From Puccinellia tenuiflora (lineage: Eukaryota; Streptophyta; Magnoliopsida; Poales; Poaceae): 64,000 nt of DNA. The stretch is from contig QRDG01001914.1 in NCBI GenBank assembly GCA_012064385.1, forward strand, positions 682,001 through 746,000, given 5' to 3'. The notes beneath the pieces were generated by a model. That model saw nothing but the letters and a program-made list of their open reading frames with translations. It had not been told where the DNA came from and searched no databases. Positions within the stretch are counted from its first letter, which is position 1, and each line of letters opens with the position of its first letter. Shown here in pieces: positions 20,111-32,135 of this stretch. The position numbers and the translations under genes are program-made.

Positions 20111-23100
20111 AATAAATCTAAAAAGAAGTGTTGTCACAGATCAATTTAGTATGAGCCCTTTTATCTTTAGCTTTATTATAGAGTCTCCGGCCACCTTTGA
20201 GTCATAGATCATCGGTGCAAGGTCACCACTAATGCATGAACATACCACGCCAGACAAAGATTGCACATACAACACCAAGGAGTGAAGTACTTGCCAATTA
20301 ATCGACCTTTCAGGGTTTTTAAGGGGTCAGCCCTAGTAATCCCCAAGATGAAACTACTGACACGAAGTAGGCGCTGATGAGTAGTAACTTGCATATATAG
20401 CAATCCGTAGAACACCCATATATGCACCTCTCTATGTGTAAAACATCAAGTTACAAAGGAGGATTGCACCGTGCCACCCTACTTGTGGCTGTTGTGTACC
20501 ATGTATCTTTTCCCCCGCCCGACCTCTCTCTCAAGGGTCCATTGAAAGTGTATCTATCCACTAAATGTGGTTTCGATAATTAATAAAATATGTCTATATG
20601 AACTAATGGTTTTATTGAGTTGTTTATTAAATAATGTTCTATAGGTGATGCATGAATAATATTGGATGGATTCGAGAACGCTTACTAGCAATATCAATAA
20701 ATTAAAAATGTGATTATATGATGATCAAGAAGAAACTAAGGAACTTTGAGATCAAGATTGAGTTCATTGATCAGTTTCTTCAATGAACCAAAGGTGGCCA
20801 TGATTGGGTTCATGAGTTGAGCCAATGTTGTTCAAGTCTTGAAGCAAGTATTCAAATGAAGAATTCGTTATGCCTTTCAAGCGATCAATATAAAGAATTA
20901 AGATGAGACTTGTTGGTCAAGATGAAAATCCTGGAAATACATCGGTTGTCTCATGTCCTTTGCATTCCGTAATTCATATTTACGACTAAAGTTTTTAATT
21001 TCTATTTTTATTGTAATTTTCATATATTTCAGGGCTATATGTTGTTCGTACACATAGTTGAGCCTAGAATTTCTAAGATTTGTGCTTCAAAATAACCATT
21101 TGGTTTAATTCGGAATTACAATAAACCAAATACGTAAGAATTTTTTAAGTATTCTATTCACCCCCCCCCCCCCCCCCCCCTCCAACTTCCCCATAGACTC
21201 TATCTTGTCCTTTGACCTATCTCGCCTCGATCGGCCATCTCTTCCCTCCTCCTACAACGTCATCTTCTCGTATAGAAGACAACGATCATTATCTCTGAAT
21301 TAACTCTAATTGAATGTGATCCTACCGCGCGCGACCGGATGTGTATTGTTTTTTCCCTATGTTGTTCGTGTAGAGAGAATGACCTAGAAATGCTAATCAG
21401 TTACTTGTCTCATTGAGATCAATGGATCAAAGTTGGATGTGGTACAACGAATTATGTCGAATATTTAGATGGTTTTCTCTGAGTATGTGATAACTCGTTT
21501 GCGTGATTGGTACAGGTGACACATTGATCTCTGGGTGTCTCATAGGCATTTTGTATTCTTTGTTTTAGCTCCTATGTTTTTGCATTTTTGTTCTGATACT
21601 TGTTGGTATGCTGGTGGCGGGGTGTTTTGTGGTGATGAACATTGTAGCTTGACCGGAGATACCCTGTTCATCAAAATAATTTTTTTATTACTATGTTATA
21701 ATCATCATGACAATAAATTCGTTGAAATCTATCAACATAAGATCTAATCTTGGAGATATCGCCAGAACAAATGCAACTATTCAAATTACGATTCATACAT
21801 TTGACAGATTAACTTTTTTGATTTGCTAGAAAAACAGTACCCTCTCCAAGAGGGTTTTTTGAGTGTTTTCCCATGCAACAAGTGGCACGCGTGGGTAGTC
21901 ATCTCCCTGATGTGGCTCACACGTGTCACCTATCGCGCTCTAGTAAGTCTCACATGAGAGAGGCACTCGTGGGTTCGGGTGTTTTATTTCTTTTGTTGTA
22001 GATTCAAATAAAAAAAGTAAATATATTTTAACCAAATGTCCAAATGACAATCCATTTTCAAGACTATGTTAGTCGCGTCAAACTATTTAAAACTAGATTT
22101 CATATTGACTTTCATATTGACATGTTTCAGCCGATAATGTTTACCCGCTTTGAGTGCATGGTCATCACTGTTTTTAGGATTTGTTGACCTGAATACATGT
22201 TATGTGTTGTCGTGATGGCATGTTATGAGCCTTTTACCAATGTGTCCATTTATGACATGCAAAGTGCACGTTGTGGACTGCGTGTAGGTAGCACTATATT
22301 TTTTATATCTCATATTTGTTTCTCCTGTGACTATTCTGCACTACATTTGACTGTCTAAAAATTTAAATATAGCTGAGATGTTGTTTGCATGCCACATGGC
22401 GTCCTGCAAGCAGCCCCCCCCCCCCCCCCCCCCCCCGCATGCGCTCAGCGCAACCTTCCTCTCCTTGGAAGGCGGCCTCCCCCCTGGTCCCACCAGTAGA
22501 GCTCCTTTGGTAACGCATATTTCATATCAAAATTGTAGAATTCAATCAAGGTTTCATACTCAACGTGTTTGACTTTCACGGAATTGGAACCGTCATTTCA
22601 ATTGCAAATTCCATACTAGTCAATTCCAATCCCTAACTATGCCATTCTCTAAATCGTTTCATTTTACAGATTCTTGTGGCAGACAAACATGATTTCTTAG
22701 ATCAAAAATTTAAATTGGACAGATGAAATGATAGCATCAATATCATTTCATTCCATTTTTGCCAAATAAAATGAAATGATGGGTGACAAACTTATTTATA
22801 AGAACTTCCATGGCTTCACCGAAGTATATGCCTCAAACAAAGACTATTTCAGGTCCAGTAGTTGTGTAGTGTTGTCCTTCAATGTTTATAAGATTAAGAA
22901 ACTTTTTGGGTCGAATACCGCTTGTGGATGCAATGTTTTACGGCTGAAATGAGTAAATCCATCGAGCACTTTTACGGTACCCGGAAATAAACACGAGCCA
23001 TCCAATTGCTTCAATCCGACGGATAAAACGAGTTGGTACTCCAACACGGACACAGAGGAGTACCATCTCAGAAAACTGTGGAGTACCTTGAGTTAGGGGT

Positions 23101-23760
23101 AAAATTGTAATCATAAGAGAATTACTACGAAACTTAAAATTAGAAATCGTTTGGTCAATTTCTTTTTAGGAAATAATTCTATCGGTCCGCTAGATCCACT
23201 TCGATTGTGCATGACGAATTGCACTGCCGGTGTCCGGTGATCGGCAGTGGCAGACCCGGCCGCCATGGCTAGAACCAGTCCTACGAGATCGCGGGAGGCG
23301 CAAGGGTGGCCGGCAAACGACAATCACGTCTCCGGTTGGCCGGCCGGCAGGTCTGCTTCAAGAAGAAACTGAATCCACCCATATAGCTAATCCATCTCTG
23401 ACGCCATGGACAAAACCTAGAGGCCAGGAAAGCTAGCATTCTTCGTGTGTAGAACTAGCAGATTCATAACGTACTGTTAATGAAGGAAAGATTCTGAAGA
23501 TCTATGTGTGATATTAGTAGTACGTCTTTTGCCATCATCGCGGTGATCCAGAAACTTGCCCAGCTTCTCATTGTTTGGCATTGTACCAGCGATCAGAACA
23601 TATTACATCAATTTAAAATTTATTTATTTTCCTGTGACAATTCAATCTGGGATGGAGGCGGTGGCGTACGCGCGATCATGACAAACAGATGCCCGCTCAG
23701 ATCGGAACAGCCGGACAATGAGCGATAAGCTGATAAGGGTGTCTATTTAGTTATTATTAT
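20111..23760. other. Gene-free interval, 3.65 kb
   Basis: No supported gene. Two long poly-C runs occur: 20 C at 21161-21180 and 23 C at 22414-22436. Segments such as 20590-20960 and 22500-22780 look like degraded transposon sequence without resolvable ends. All reading frames are short and lack domains. Confidence 0.5.
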
Positions 23761-23763
23761 TAA

Positions 23764-25733
23764 TGGTGTGTTTGGTTGGGTGGCTAACCACCAAGTGGTT
23801 ATGGGTAGCCACTTTTTAGGTGGTTACCCAGTGTTTGGTTTGTAGTGTTACCACTGTGTGGGTAGCCATCTTTTGGTTATATCCCCTTCAAAACCTGGTT
23901 GAGCTCAACCACTGAAAATGTGGTGGTTGATGCCCAACCACGCGCGCGGCCTCGCTAAAATCACCCGCGAAGTGATTTTCGCTTGCTCACCTTCCCCCCG
24001 AAACAGAATAGAAAGCCCGCGAACCAAACCCTTATCAGTTCCTTGTTTCTTTTCCCCTCCCGTCCCCTCTCAGTTCCTTGCGGCGGCGGCGGCAGATCCA
24101 ACTGCAGCTAGCATCCGGGAGACGCTGGCGACCAGCTGAAGTGCTGAACGAGGCAAGCTCCTGCCATCCCTTCTTCTATCTCTCCTCTCCGTCTATCTCA
24201 CCTGTTCAGCGCAACGGGCTACGGTCGCTGGATCCGGAAATCTGGGGGAGATTCCATGGCTGCAGTGTGCCTCGGCCGGCCGGCCGGCAGCAGTGCGCGT
24301 GGTGGCGGCAGGCTGCACCCGTGGTTGACCAGCCGGATGCTAGCAGCGATGTGCACTGCTGATCGATCCGTGGTGCGCGTGGTGGCCGGCCGGATGCTAG
24401 CTGCGATTTGCACTTCAGACCCACCCATAGCTGCAAGTTAATTAGCACACAAAGCAGTCTAGCTAGAGATAGATCCGTAGGTGTAAATTGAGTGGTGCAG
24501 GATGGGATGAAGAGCAACATATTATTGTTCTTGACCCTGAGCATTACGCAAACCATGTGAAGGTATCATTTGCACTGCTGGATTTAGAATCAAACTTTCA
24601 ATAGTTGTTGAATTGAGTTCTTTTCCATCTTATGCCTATATGTTGCTGAATTGTGTGTTTCATATTTTTTTACAGGCACACAAAGAAGATGCACCTTTCC
24701 TTAACAAGCCTATTGAGCATTATGATGAGATGGCTATTATCCATGGCTCAAGTTTGGCCACAGGGGATTATGCAAGAGGCTCAATGAGCCTCTAGCTACA
24801 GAGGTGACTAATCTTGAGGAAGATGTATCTAACAATGGAGATTCGCCGGATGTTGAAGTTACCCATTCACACAATGGGGATGAATCATCGGCTCCCAAAC
24901 AAAAAAAGGTCAAAACTAATCCTAGTGCGGAAGAGGGGCTACAAGCAACACTCTTGGCTTGTAGCGAAAGACTTGCTATTGCCATAGAGAAAACTGCTGG
25001 CACTAGCCAGAACTCCTTGGATGGTCTTTGGGATGGCATAAAAACATTCCCTGATTTTGGCTTGGATTTTCTTGCCCATTACTATGCCTATTTGGTTGAG
25101 AATCCTAATTTAGCAACGGCATTTCAAGTGTTGGAGCCTCCTCAGAAGATGGTTTGGGTTTCTAGGTACGTGAATAAGACATTTCCTGAAGCTGCTGGTC
25201 TTGGAGCTAGAGATGATGATGCGTGATTCCTTTATGTCATGTTTGACTTGGGCTTTGGTGGTTTGTACTAATAGTTCTATGGACTTGTGCTTTTGATGTG
25301 AACCAGTGAACTATGATGGGATGTATCACTTTAATTATATTTGAACTAGTACTCTATATTGATATGGCACTATGACATGTTCTATTTGGAAATTGTCCGC
25401 ATTATTGCAATATGGTGCTGAAACTTTTGTTTCTTCATGTCTAAATAAAACGTGATGTCAAAATATATTCTATCTTCGAAATTCTTATTATCCATACCAT
25501 ATTTTCGATTTATGTAGCCAAAAGCTCATGTTGTGAGGGTATTCTCACCATAGTATCAAAGAGGTTACCATATCATCCCACACCTCAACCCATAGCCACT
25601 TTTTATCTCTTTAGCCAAACACAAAACTTGGCTAACCAACCCACATAACCAAACATGAAAAGTGGTTAACACCAACCACGTGGTTGGGGGTACCCACAAC
25701 CACCTTTTTATAGCCACCGAACCAAACACACCC
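23764..25733. mobile_element. PIF/Harbinger element, 1,970 bp, with MYB-like gene remnant
   Basis: Ends TGGTGTGTTTGGTTG and CCGAACCAAACACACCC are inverted repeats. TAA flanks both ends (23761-23763 and 25734-25736). Subterminal ggtggttacc motifs occur at both ends. The element keeps part of the accessory MYB/SANT-like protein, but I see no DDE transposase, so it is non-autonomous. Confidence 0.85.
24501..25226 (+). pseudogene. MYB/SANT-like (Harbinger accessory) protein, truncated and frameshifted
   Basis: Exon 24501-24562 reads WDEEQHIIVLDPEHYANHV. It joins by a GT-AG intron to 24676 onward, AHKEDAPFLNKPIEHYDEM and then IIHGSSLATGDYARGS. This matches the C-terminal half of the Myb/SANT-like DNA-binding domain typical of Harbinger-linked proteins. 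One base appears to be missing near 24782-24787: the frame ends at a TAG (24793-24795). The expected continuation (EPLATEVTNLEED) runs in another frame to the stop at 25226. The distal part has a KQKKVK basic patch and the helical QNSLDGLWDGIKTFPDFGL. The N-terminal half of the domain is missing. Confidence 0.75.
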
Positions 25734-25940
25734 TAAAAAGTCTAGTATGCCCTTTTTAATGGACGGTCTGATTTATTTGGTACTCCCAGCTCTCTTAATG
25801 GAGTACAAGGGTATTGTAAAAATTGCCAAATCCATCTGCATAATGATAGCACATAAATAAGCGGCATCATTGCAGCACCAAAATACCCATCATACGAGCC
25901 ATTTCATTAGACAACGCTACTCAATAATACTGATACTGCA

Positions 25941-28900
25941 TCATTCTATGTTTTCACCAGCATCATTGCCTTCCCGCGCTGCTCGTTTCATCATTTCAAT
26001 CTTAGCAGAAGGCCCTGCAGAATCGACGGTGCTCGTCGATTCTGCTGTGGCATTGCTCTTCTTGAATCCGTTTTTCGTCTTAACCTTCTGAGCCCAACCG
26101 AGGACACCTTGCTGCACATGCTCGTTGAAGATCTCCTTCTTATAGGAGCTCCCCATCTTTTCGCATAAGAAAGGAAACATGCATCAATAATCAGTGTTGA
26201 CGATTAGAAACATTTTAAGATATCAGAAATATTGCCGCACCTGCGTTACAATCGCGTATAGAGGCAGGGTGCTGTAACTGCAGAGAAGTTGAATGATGAC
26301 CCTGAAAGTAGAAAAATGTTTGGATGTGTCAGAACAAATTCATGTTAGGCTTTTATCCTGTGAGAAAAGAAGTTGGGAGACATGCGTGAAGTACCCGATA
26401 ACGAGCCTCGGCACAATAAAACGAACTTGGCCCATGATGCAGGAGTTGAATCCGTAAGTGGTCTACAACAGAAACATGATAAATGTTATTTTGAGCTTAA
26501 CCGAACGCAATTTAAAAGTGGCAACCCACCAAGATACTTACCAGTATCCAGAAGAAAAATGCAATCTCAAAGGAGTTCTGGAAGAGGATGAAGTGGATTA
26601 GGAAAAGGACGATCCTTGGCCGCCTAAACCAGAAGTGGTCATCTGATGGTTTTACAACCAAATCACCCTCAATTGCGGAGTGCTTCTCAGCTACATCCCG
26701 GGCTAACTGAGCTATGACGTGCTCCAACTTGGTGCCAACGGCTAACAGAAGCTGCAGGGATAATAAAGAGTGAGTAAGCCCATCAAACCTACTCGTCGCA
26801 CAATGTCATGGTGTAGTTGATATTTTCGCAGGGCGCTAAATAATGGCTTCCACAAATTAGCATTAAAAGGTCAGAGTTTTAGTATCTAGTGTAATCATAG
26901 TCTGAGGCTCGCAGAGAACATTATGTCATGAGATGTAGCACCAACTGTTCCACAAAGCTATATTTACAGAGAAAAATGTATTGGCTTATATGCACTTACG
27001 AGAAGGGGAATGAATGCAATCCAGAAGTATGTGTGCCAGCCTGCATATTAGCAAAATGTGGTGTAAGATAGCTTCGAGACGCTTAAATCACGAAATATTA
27101 CTGACAAAGTTTAGGAAATCGTTACCCCGCAAAAAAAAGGTTTAGGAAACCATTTTGCATAACTAAAACATTATGTTGCAGGTTTTAGGACCATTTTTTT
27201 TAAAATGCTGGAACTGGCAGTTTCTTCGAACCCAGGGTTACTACAGCGCCTAGCTGCCTGCTCTGGCTATTGAATCCCAGATTGCTGCAGCACCTAGCTG
27301 TCTGCTCAAAGGAACAGAAACTGGTCTGGCTAAGGGGTTCCATACAGAAGAATAGACATAGAAGAGTAACGATTTTTCACTCTAGTTTCAGGGATACGTC
27401 TATAGAAAAATATATTTAAAGTGCATTTACAAGTTAAACCCCCCCCCCCCCCCCCCCCCCCCCCAAAAAAACCATGTACTGTTTGCTACTCTCTCCTTAC
27501 CAAAATGTAAGTCCTATTTGTTCTGGTCTCAAGTCAATCATTCTTATGTTTCACCAAGAATATAGAAATAAATATCGATATCTATACTAAAATAGGACTT
27601 GCATTTTGGGAATGAGGGAGTATTATAGATCACAACATTTTCTCGTGCAAACAACAAATTAAACAATTTTCCATGAAACTCTACAGATTTATAGTGTATT
27701 TTTGGGAAAAATCAAATTAACAAATTCCTTTGGAATTTAAAAAATAAAGTGACAAGTGGGCTTCATAAAGGATGAACATACAGGTGGCCTACAGAAAAGA
27801 AAGAAAGGATGAACTAAAACTTACCATTAACATTCAGCAACAGAAAGATCACCACGAAGACCCACAAGTACCAGCTAATAAGAAAAGAGACACATCAAGG
27901 TTGGTTAACTTGCATAGAAAATTAGTTTATAATAATATTCTATAAATATACGAACATGCATGATACTCTTTGGATTACCTTATGCCAACCACTTTCTTAA
28001 AATCAGACTCTAATACCCTCAGCATGTATCTATGGAAATCAAATTTCAGGTTTCCACGGCAGTGCGTCTGCAATCCAAAATTGGCCTCAGTTTCACATAC
28101 AAGGAAAGTACACAAGGCTAGCTTATTAAAGGCTGATGCTTATACCATGATAAAACCAAGACGCATTGTGGTGTAGTCAGATTTACCTACTGATCCATAG
28201 AATTGTTTGAAAAAGCTATACTGGAAATAGGAAAGGCTAATTAGTTCAGTATTAACCCAAGATAAATAAAAATAAAGCCCTTTTATAATGCGTTACTGCA
28301 CTATAAAGTTGCATATGTCATAGAAAACTTTAACCGTACATGCAATTTCGCAACAAAAATTAAGGTATCCGATAGAAGAGCTCATTATTGCTTACCAGCC
28401 AACTCAATATTCTAGAATCTTTGCCAATACCCTTAAAATGTTCCCTGATAAATTCGAAATTGTGTACACCGGTCACCTTCTTGGGCCCTGCAGTTTATTA
28501 TGGAATTATCATCCTGTTATAAATCTAGTGGCCCTAAATGAATCTGCTTGTCTATCAGACACATTTATTGACTTTCATTTCAGGGAGAGAAAAAACTGCT
28601 GTCAACCCACAAGTATATCATAGGCATAGTTTAAAAAACTGGACCGGAAATCGAACCGGTGAATCTCTCGGTTTAGGTTTTTACCGGTCGGACCATCGGT
28701 TCATTGGTTTAATGGCGACTAAAAAACCGGAAAATTTAAGCTAAATTTATGAAATATTGATCTCATATCAGAATAATGCATATATTATAGGATGTAATCC
28801 ACTACTAAATCACTAATTGTTGCTTGTCCAATTGGTTTTAAGGCCTTTAGCACGCCTTTGCTGTAGGTTATGGGTTCAAGTCCTTGGTTATGCACCATTT

Positions 28901-30851
28901 TTCGAATATTTTCTCCGGTTTTTTACTAAAAGATCAGTGCACGTTAAAAAACCGGACAAGGCCTCGGTTCTGGTTTTTTCCGGTTGGACCGCCGGTCCGG
29001 TCCGGTTTTTAAAACTATGATCATAGGCATTGTAATAAATACAAACAGCAAGAAAGGCTTGAATACCATTTCCTGCATTTTCTTTCTGAATTGCATCCTC
29101 CCACTGTTTCCATTGATGTATCTGAGTAAGAGAACAGAAAATCAGCTTATTATCATGCAGATTTCCATGGCTAATGCGCAGCGCAGGTAACTCATAAGTG
29201 GCTTACCTTTGCACCTCCTAAAACCATTGTCAAAACACTGAATACAACATGTGTAATAGCCAGCACAAATATGAAAATATGCAACTGATGTATAGCTTCA
29301 AGGGACATCAACGGAACTTTTCCCTGTCAACACAAACATTAGAGTTCATAACAGCATTAAACCGAAAGGAAATCTGAAGACTGTTAAATTCACATGGTGA
29401 TAAACCCAACAAGATTTAAAACTGGAGGAGTGGGAAGAATAAATGTAACACAGAAGCAATACAGTTTGGAATATTTTTTCAACCTTAGGATTCTCTTTGT
29501 AAGTTAATCATCACAGTAACATAGCTATACATCCAACAGGGTTAACCGGCCTAATCTTAAAGAATGTGATTAAACCGACTATCCTTGACTGGGCTTTATG
29601 CTACCCATCTGTCATGCTAACTCCCTTATCGAAAGTGATGTCCCCATTTAATAGTCGGTGCAACTGCACAAGCAATTCAGAACAACATGGCTCCATGCCT
29701 CCATCAACATCCTAAGATTGACGACATCACCGCAATAACGATAGGGTGCCCCTCCCTGTGGCGCTGTCTGTTCGATCCAAATAAACTAGTAGCAAACTAG
29801 CTATGAAAGTCCCCAAAATATTAAGTGTCTGCATGCTCTTAAATCACAATGGCACCTAACTCTAACAGGACATGTTCACAAGTCTAACTTACTTGTTGGT
29901 ACACTATCTTTCACCTTAGAAAAAGGAAAAAGCACAACAGCTTGCAGAAATTGAACTGTTTTACAGAACAGTAGCGCGGTCAGTTCACCTTCTGCTTGCA
30001 GATCTCGGCTCCCGCTCCGCCCTCGCTGAGCAGCCGCCTCCCGATTCTGCCGATGATCTGGGTTGTAGTGAAAAAATGCTCGGTCGTGGAGGCCACCTCG
30101 CCGGCCGGGGCCTCCTCCTTTTTGCATGGCAGCATGTGGAGCGACCAGCCAGGACGGATGCAGGTCTTCTGAATCATCCCCTGGAACACCGTCAGCAGCA
30201 GGGAGATGAACCCGAGAAGCATGAGCTCTGCAGCATTGCACCAAAGAACAGTTCATCATGGAGCATCGAAGATGATGAACAATCCCACCCAAAGCTACTA
30301 TAGTACAACTATACGCGGTCAAAAGGAGCAGACAGAAAGAGTGGCTTTTTGACTAATACGAGCATATTCAGGAGAAAAGCTGCCAAAGGGCAAAGGCTCC
30401 TACCGGCTACATCCCACACAATTTACGGAATTGCCCCCGTTGCAGGAAAAAAATCGAACCATGACGCCGACCGTTTGCTTTGCAGATGGGAAATGGAAGG
30501 GGTTAGGATTTACCTTCCTTGACCTTGAGGATGGCCTCGTAGAGCGGCTTCTGGTTCTTCCTCTTGAACGTCTGCACGCCACGCGCAAATCATCAGCCCA
30601 GGCCACGGGAGCGGTCGGCAGCACAGCAGGGAGATGTAATAATGGCAGCGGAAGAGGGATGCGAAACGGCCGGAGCTAAAGCAAGCGCTGGGCTCGGGTC
30701 GGGCGTTAGATGGATTGGTGGTGTTACCTTGCCGAGGTAGTGGAGGCAACCGCTCGGCGAGGAGGGAGATGAGCACGATAAGCGAGCAGACCGCCGCCAC
30801 GATCCACGTCGGCGTGAACTCCAGCGCCGCCTCCCCGACGGCCTCCGCCAT
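25941..30851 (-). CDS. MLO: MLO-like seven-transmembrane protein, 14 exons, with a 1-nt frameshift in exon 1
   Basis: Exons (minus): 30851-30728, 30571-30514, 30227-29989, 29323-29207, 29121-29067, 28487-28396, 28220-28146, 28067-27979, 27874-27825, 27040-27000, 26751-26542, 26462-26395, 26301-26241, 26156-25941. Phases of exons 2-14 are fully consistent and would give 497 aa. Family features: extracellular N-terminus, TM1 about residues 17-37 (WIVAAVCSLIVLISLLAE), TM2 60-78, TM3 154-174, TM4/5 284-318, TM6 362-383, TM7 398-424. The cytosolic tail is MGSSYKKEIFNEHVQQGV then GWAQKVKTKNGFKK, the usual calmodulin-binding position. Exon 1 carries one extra base (an A at 30748 or 30749 on the plus strand), turning the expected ERCLHYLGK into ERLPPLPRQ. 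Read literally, translation stops at 29300-29298 in exon 4 after about 148 aa. This is either a natural mlo-type lesion, a pseudogene or an assembly error. Confidence 0.93.
27439..27464. repeat. Poly-C tract (26 C) in an MLO intron
   Basis: Unbroken run of 26 C on the plus strand (poly-G in the MLO transcript), 25 bp from a Stowaway MITE. Such runs are prone to sequencing error and can form G-quadruplex-like structures in the G-rich RNA. Confidence 0.9.
27489..27620. mobile_element. Stowaway MITE in an MLO intron, 132 bp
   Basis: CTCTCTCCTTACC to GAATGAGGGAG, flanked by TA (27487-27488 and 27621-27622). The arms ccaaaatgtaagtcctattt and aataggacttgcattttgg pair. It lies in the intron between exons 9 and 10. 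Confidence 0.88.
28625..29019. mobile_element. hAT-type element in an MLO intron, 395 bp
   Basis: Ends CATAGTTTAAAAAACTGGAC and the inverted GGTTTTTAAAACTATG, flanked by ATCATAGG on both sides (28617-28624 and 29020-29027). Both ends are rich in ccggtccgg motifs. Internally near 28880 it has gggttcaagtcc, resembling a tRNA B box. It lies in the intron between exons 5 and 6. Confidence 0.82.
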
Positions 30852-31144
30852 CGTTCCTTCCTCCCACAAGCCTCTGCGTCGATACGTTAGTAGAGAGAGC
30901 GGCGCGGACTGGTGGCACTGGCCCCTGGTGGTGCGAAGCTCGGAAACCGGGGGAGCGAGGCGCCGCGCCGCGCCGCGTAGTTTATTACAGCGGCAGTTCT
31001 TGCGCTTCGGCTGCTGCCTCCGATAAAGAAGAACAAAAGGGTGGGGGTGGGGCCTGCAGGGGCGATAGAAGAGGATGGAACGGCCGCGTGCGACGTCGAC
31101 TCGTTGTCTTAGCTGTATTATTATAGACGTGTCTGGCATGTTCA
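30852..31144 (-). promoter_or_regulatory. 5' UTR and proximal promoter of the MLO gene
   Basis: Sequence directly upstream of the MLO ATG (minus strand). The first ~110 bp upstream of the ATG (30852-30960) closely match 34340-34415, showing a duplicated 5' end. A retroposed insert begins at 31161, so only about 300 bp of apparently native upstream DNA remain next to the gene. No unambiguous TATA box was seen. Confidence 0.5.
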
Positions 31145-31160
31145 AGTTCACATGCTGGAC

Positions 31161-32120
31161 ACACTCAAACCGATAAGCACTAGTAGCCAAGACCCATATA
31201 AGGAAAGGCGATAAGAAAGGCGTCTTCGTTTCCCCTTCTCGCTGCCGGCCAGGCCGGTGGCTCCCTCCCTCTCCGCCAGCCGTCTTGGCGGTGGGAGAGT
31301 GGGGGAGCCCCGGTCCTGCGACTCCGGCCTGTAGATAGTTGGGGAGGTGTTCTTGGTGGCGCTGTCGAGGAGGGGTTGATGGCGTTGCTTCGGAATAATG
31401 GTGCCGGCGCTTGGTCCCCTTCCCGGCGACGTCTACGGTGGAGCCGGCGAGCTGCTGGAGTTCGGTGCTCTCGGATATGTCGATCCGGTGAGAGTTGGTG
31501 CTCGGTGCGAGGTCGTCGATGTGGAGACGGCGATCTTCGCATGGAGCTTTTGTCCCCTGTTCTTCTCTTCGTCGTGGCAGGGTGGGCTCTGGCCCTGCTG
31601 CGGAGGATCTGGGGGAGGTGCGGCATGCTTCCGGCGGTTGCCGTCGGTTGCCGTGGTCGCCTGTATAGGAGCAGCAGTGGGACGGCGGTGGTCGCCCTCT
31701 TCATGGTCTGCGGTGACTCCTTGCTGGCCTTGAGCTCTGGAGTGGGTCTGCGGTGGTCGGGTGGCGTCTTCGTCCCTGGCGTCAGCGAGAGGCGGCGAAG
31801 ACGGGCTGGTGATGGCTCGGGGACGTTTCCCCGCCGATGGTCGTTCAATGGGTTTAGATTCCGGCGTCTGTACTGGATGTTTCTTGCGGTATTTCAACGC
31901 AGCTCGGCTGCTATCGAGCCTCGTTGGCTTTGGGTTCGTGGATCAGTTGAAGTTGATGTTTGGCAGCAGCGACGGGAGGCGAAGTCAGCTGGTTCTTCTT
32001 CGTTCTTGTTGTTGTTTGTTTCTTCAGAGTTGCTAGCTGTCAGGAGGTGTCCTGCAGGTGTGTGCGTTTGTAAGCTTTGTAATCCTCTTTGATATGAATA
32101 TGTATTTCCTTTTCAAAAAA
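31161..32120 (+). mobile_element. Retroposed insertion with 15-bp duplication and short A-tail, 960 bp
   Basis: The perfect 15-bp sequence gttcacatgctggac occurs at 31146-31160 and 32121-32135 and brackets the insert. The right end reads tgatatgaatatgtatttcc followed by ttttcaaaaaa, an A-rich tail, so the insertion is in plus orientation. It holds a 238-codon ORF (31376-32092) rich in Arg, Ser and Gly with no recognised domain; antisense ORFs overlap it, so it is probably not translated. It may be a non-autonomous LINE derivative, a SINE-like element or a retroposed transcript. Confidence 0.75.
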
Positions 32121-32135
32121 GTTCACATGCTGGAC

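Noticed and set aside
31376..32092. 238-codon ORF as a possible new gene
   Set aside because: Lies entirely in the retroposed insert, overlaps long antisense ORFs, is Arg/Gly/Ser-rich and has no recognisable domain.
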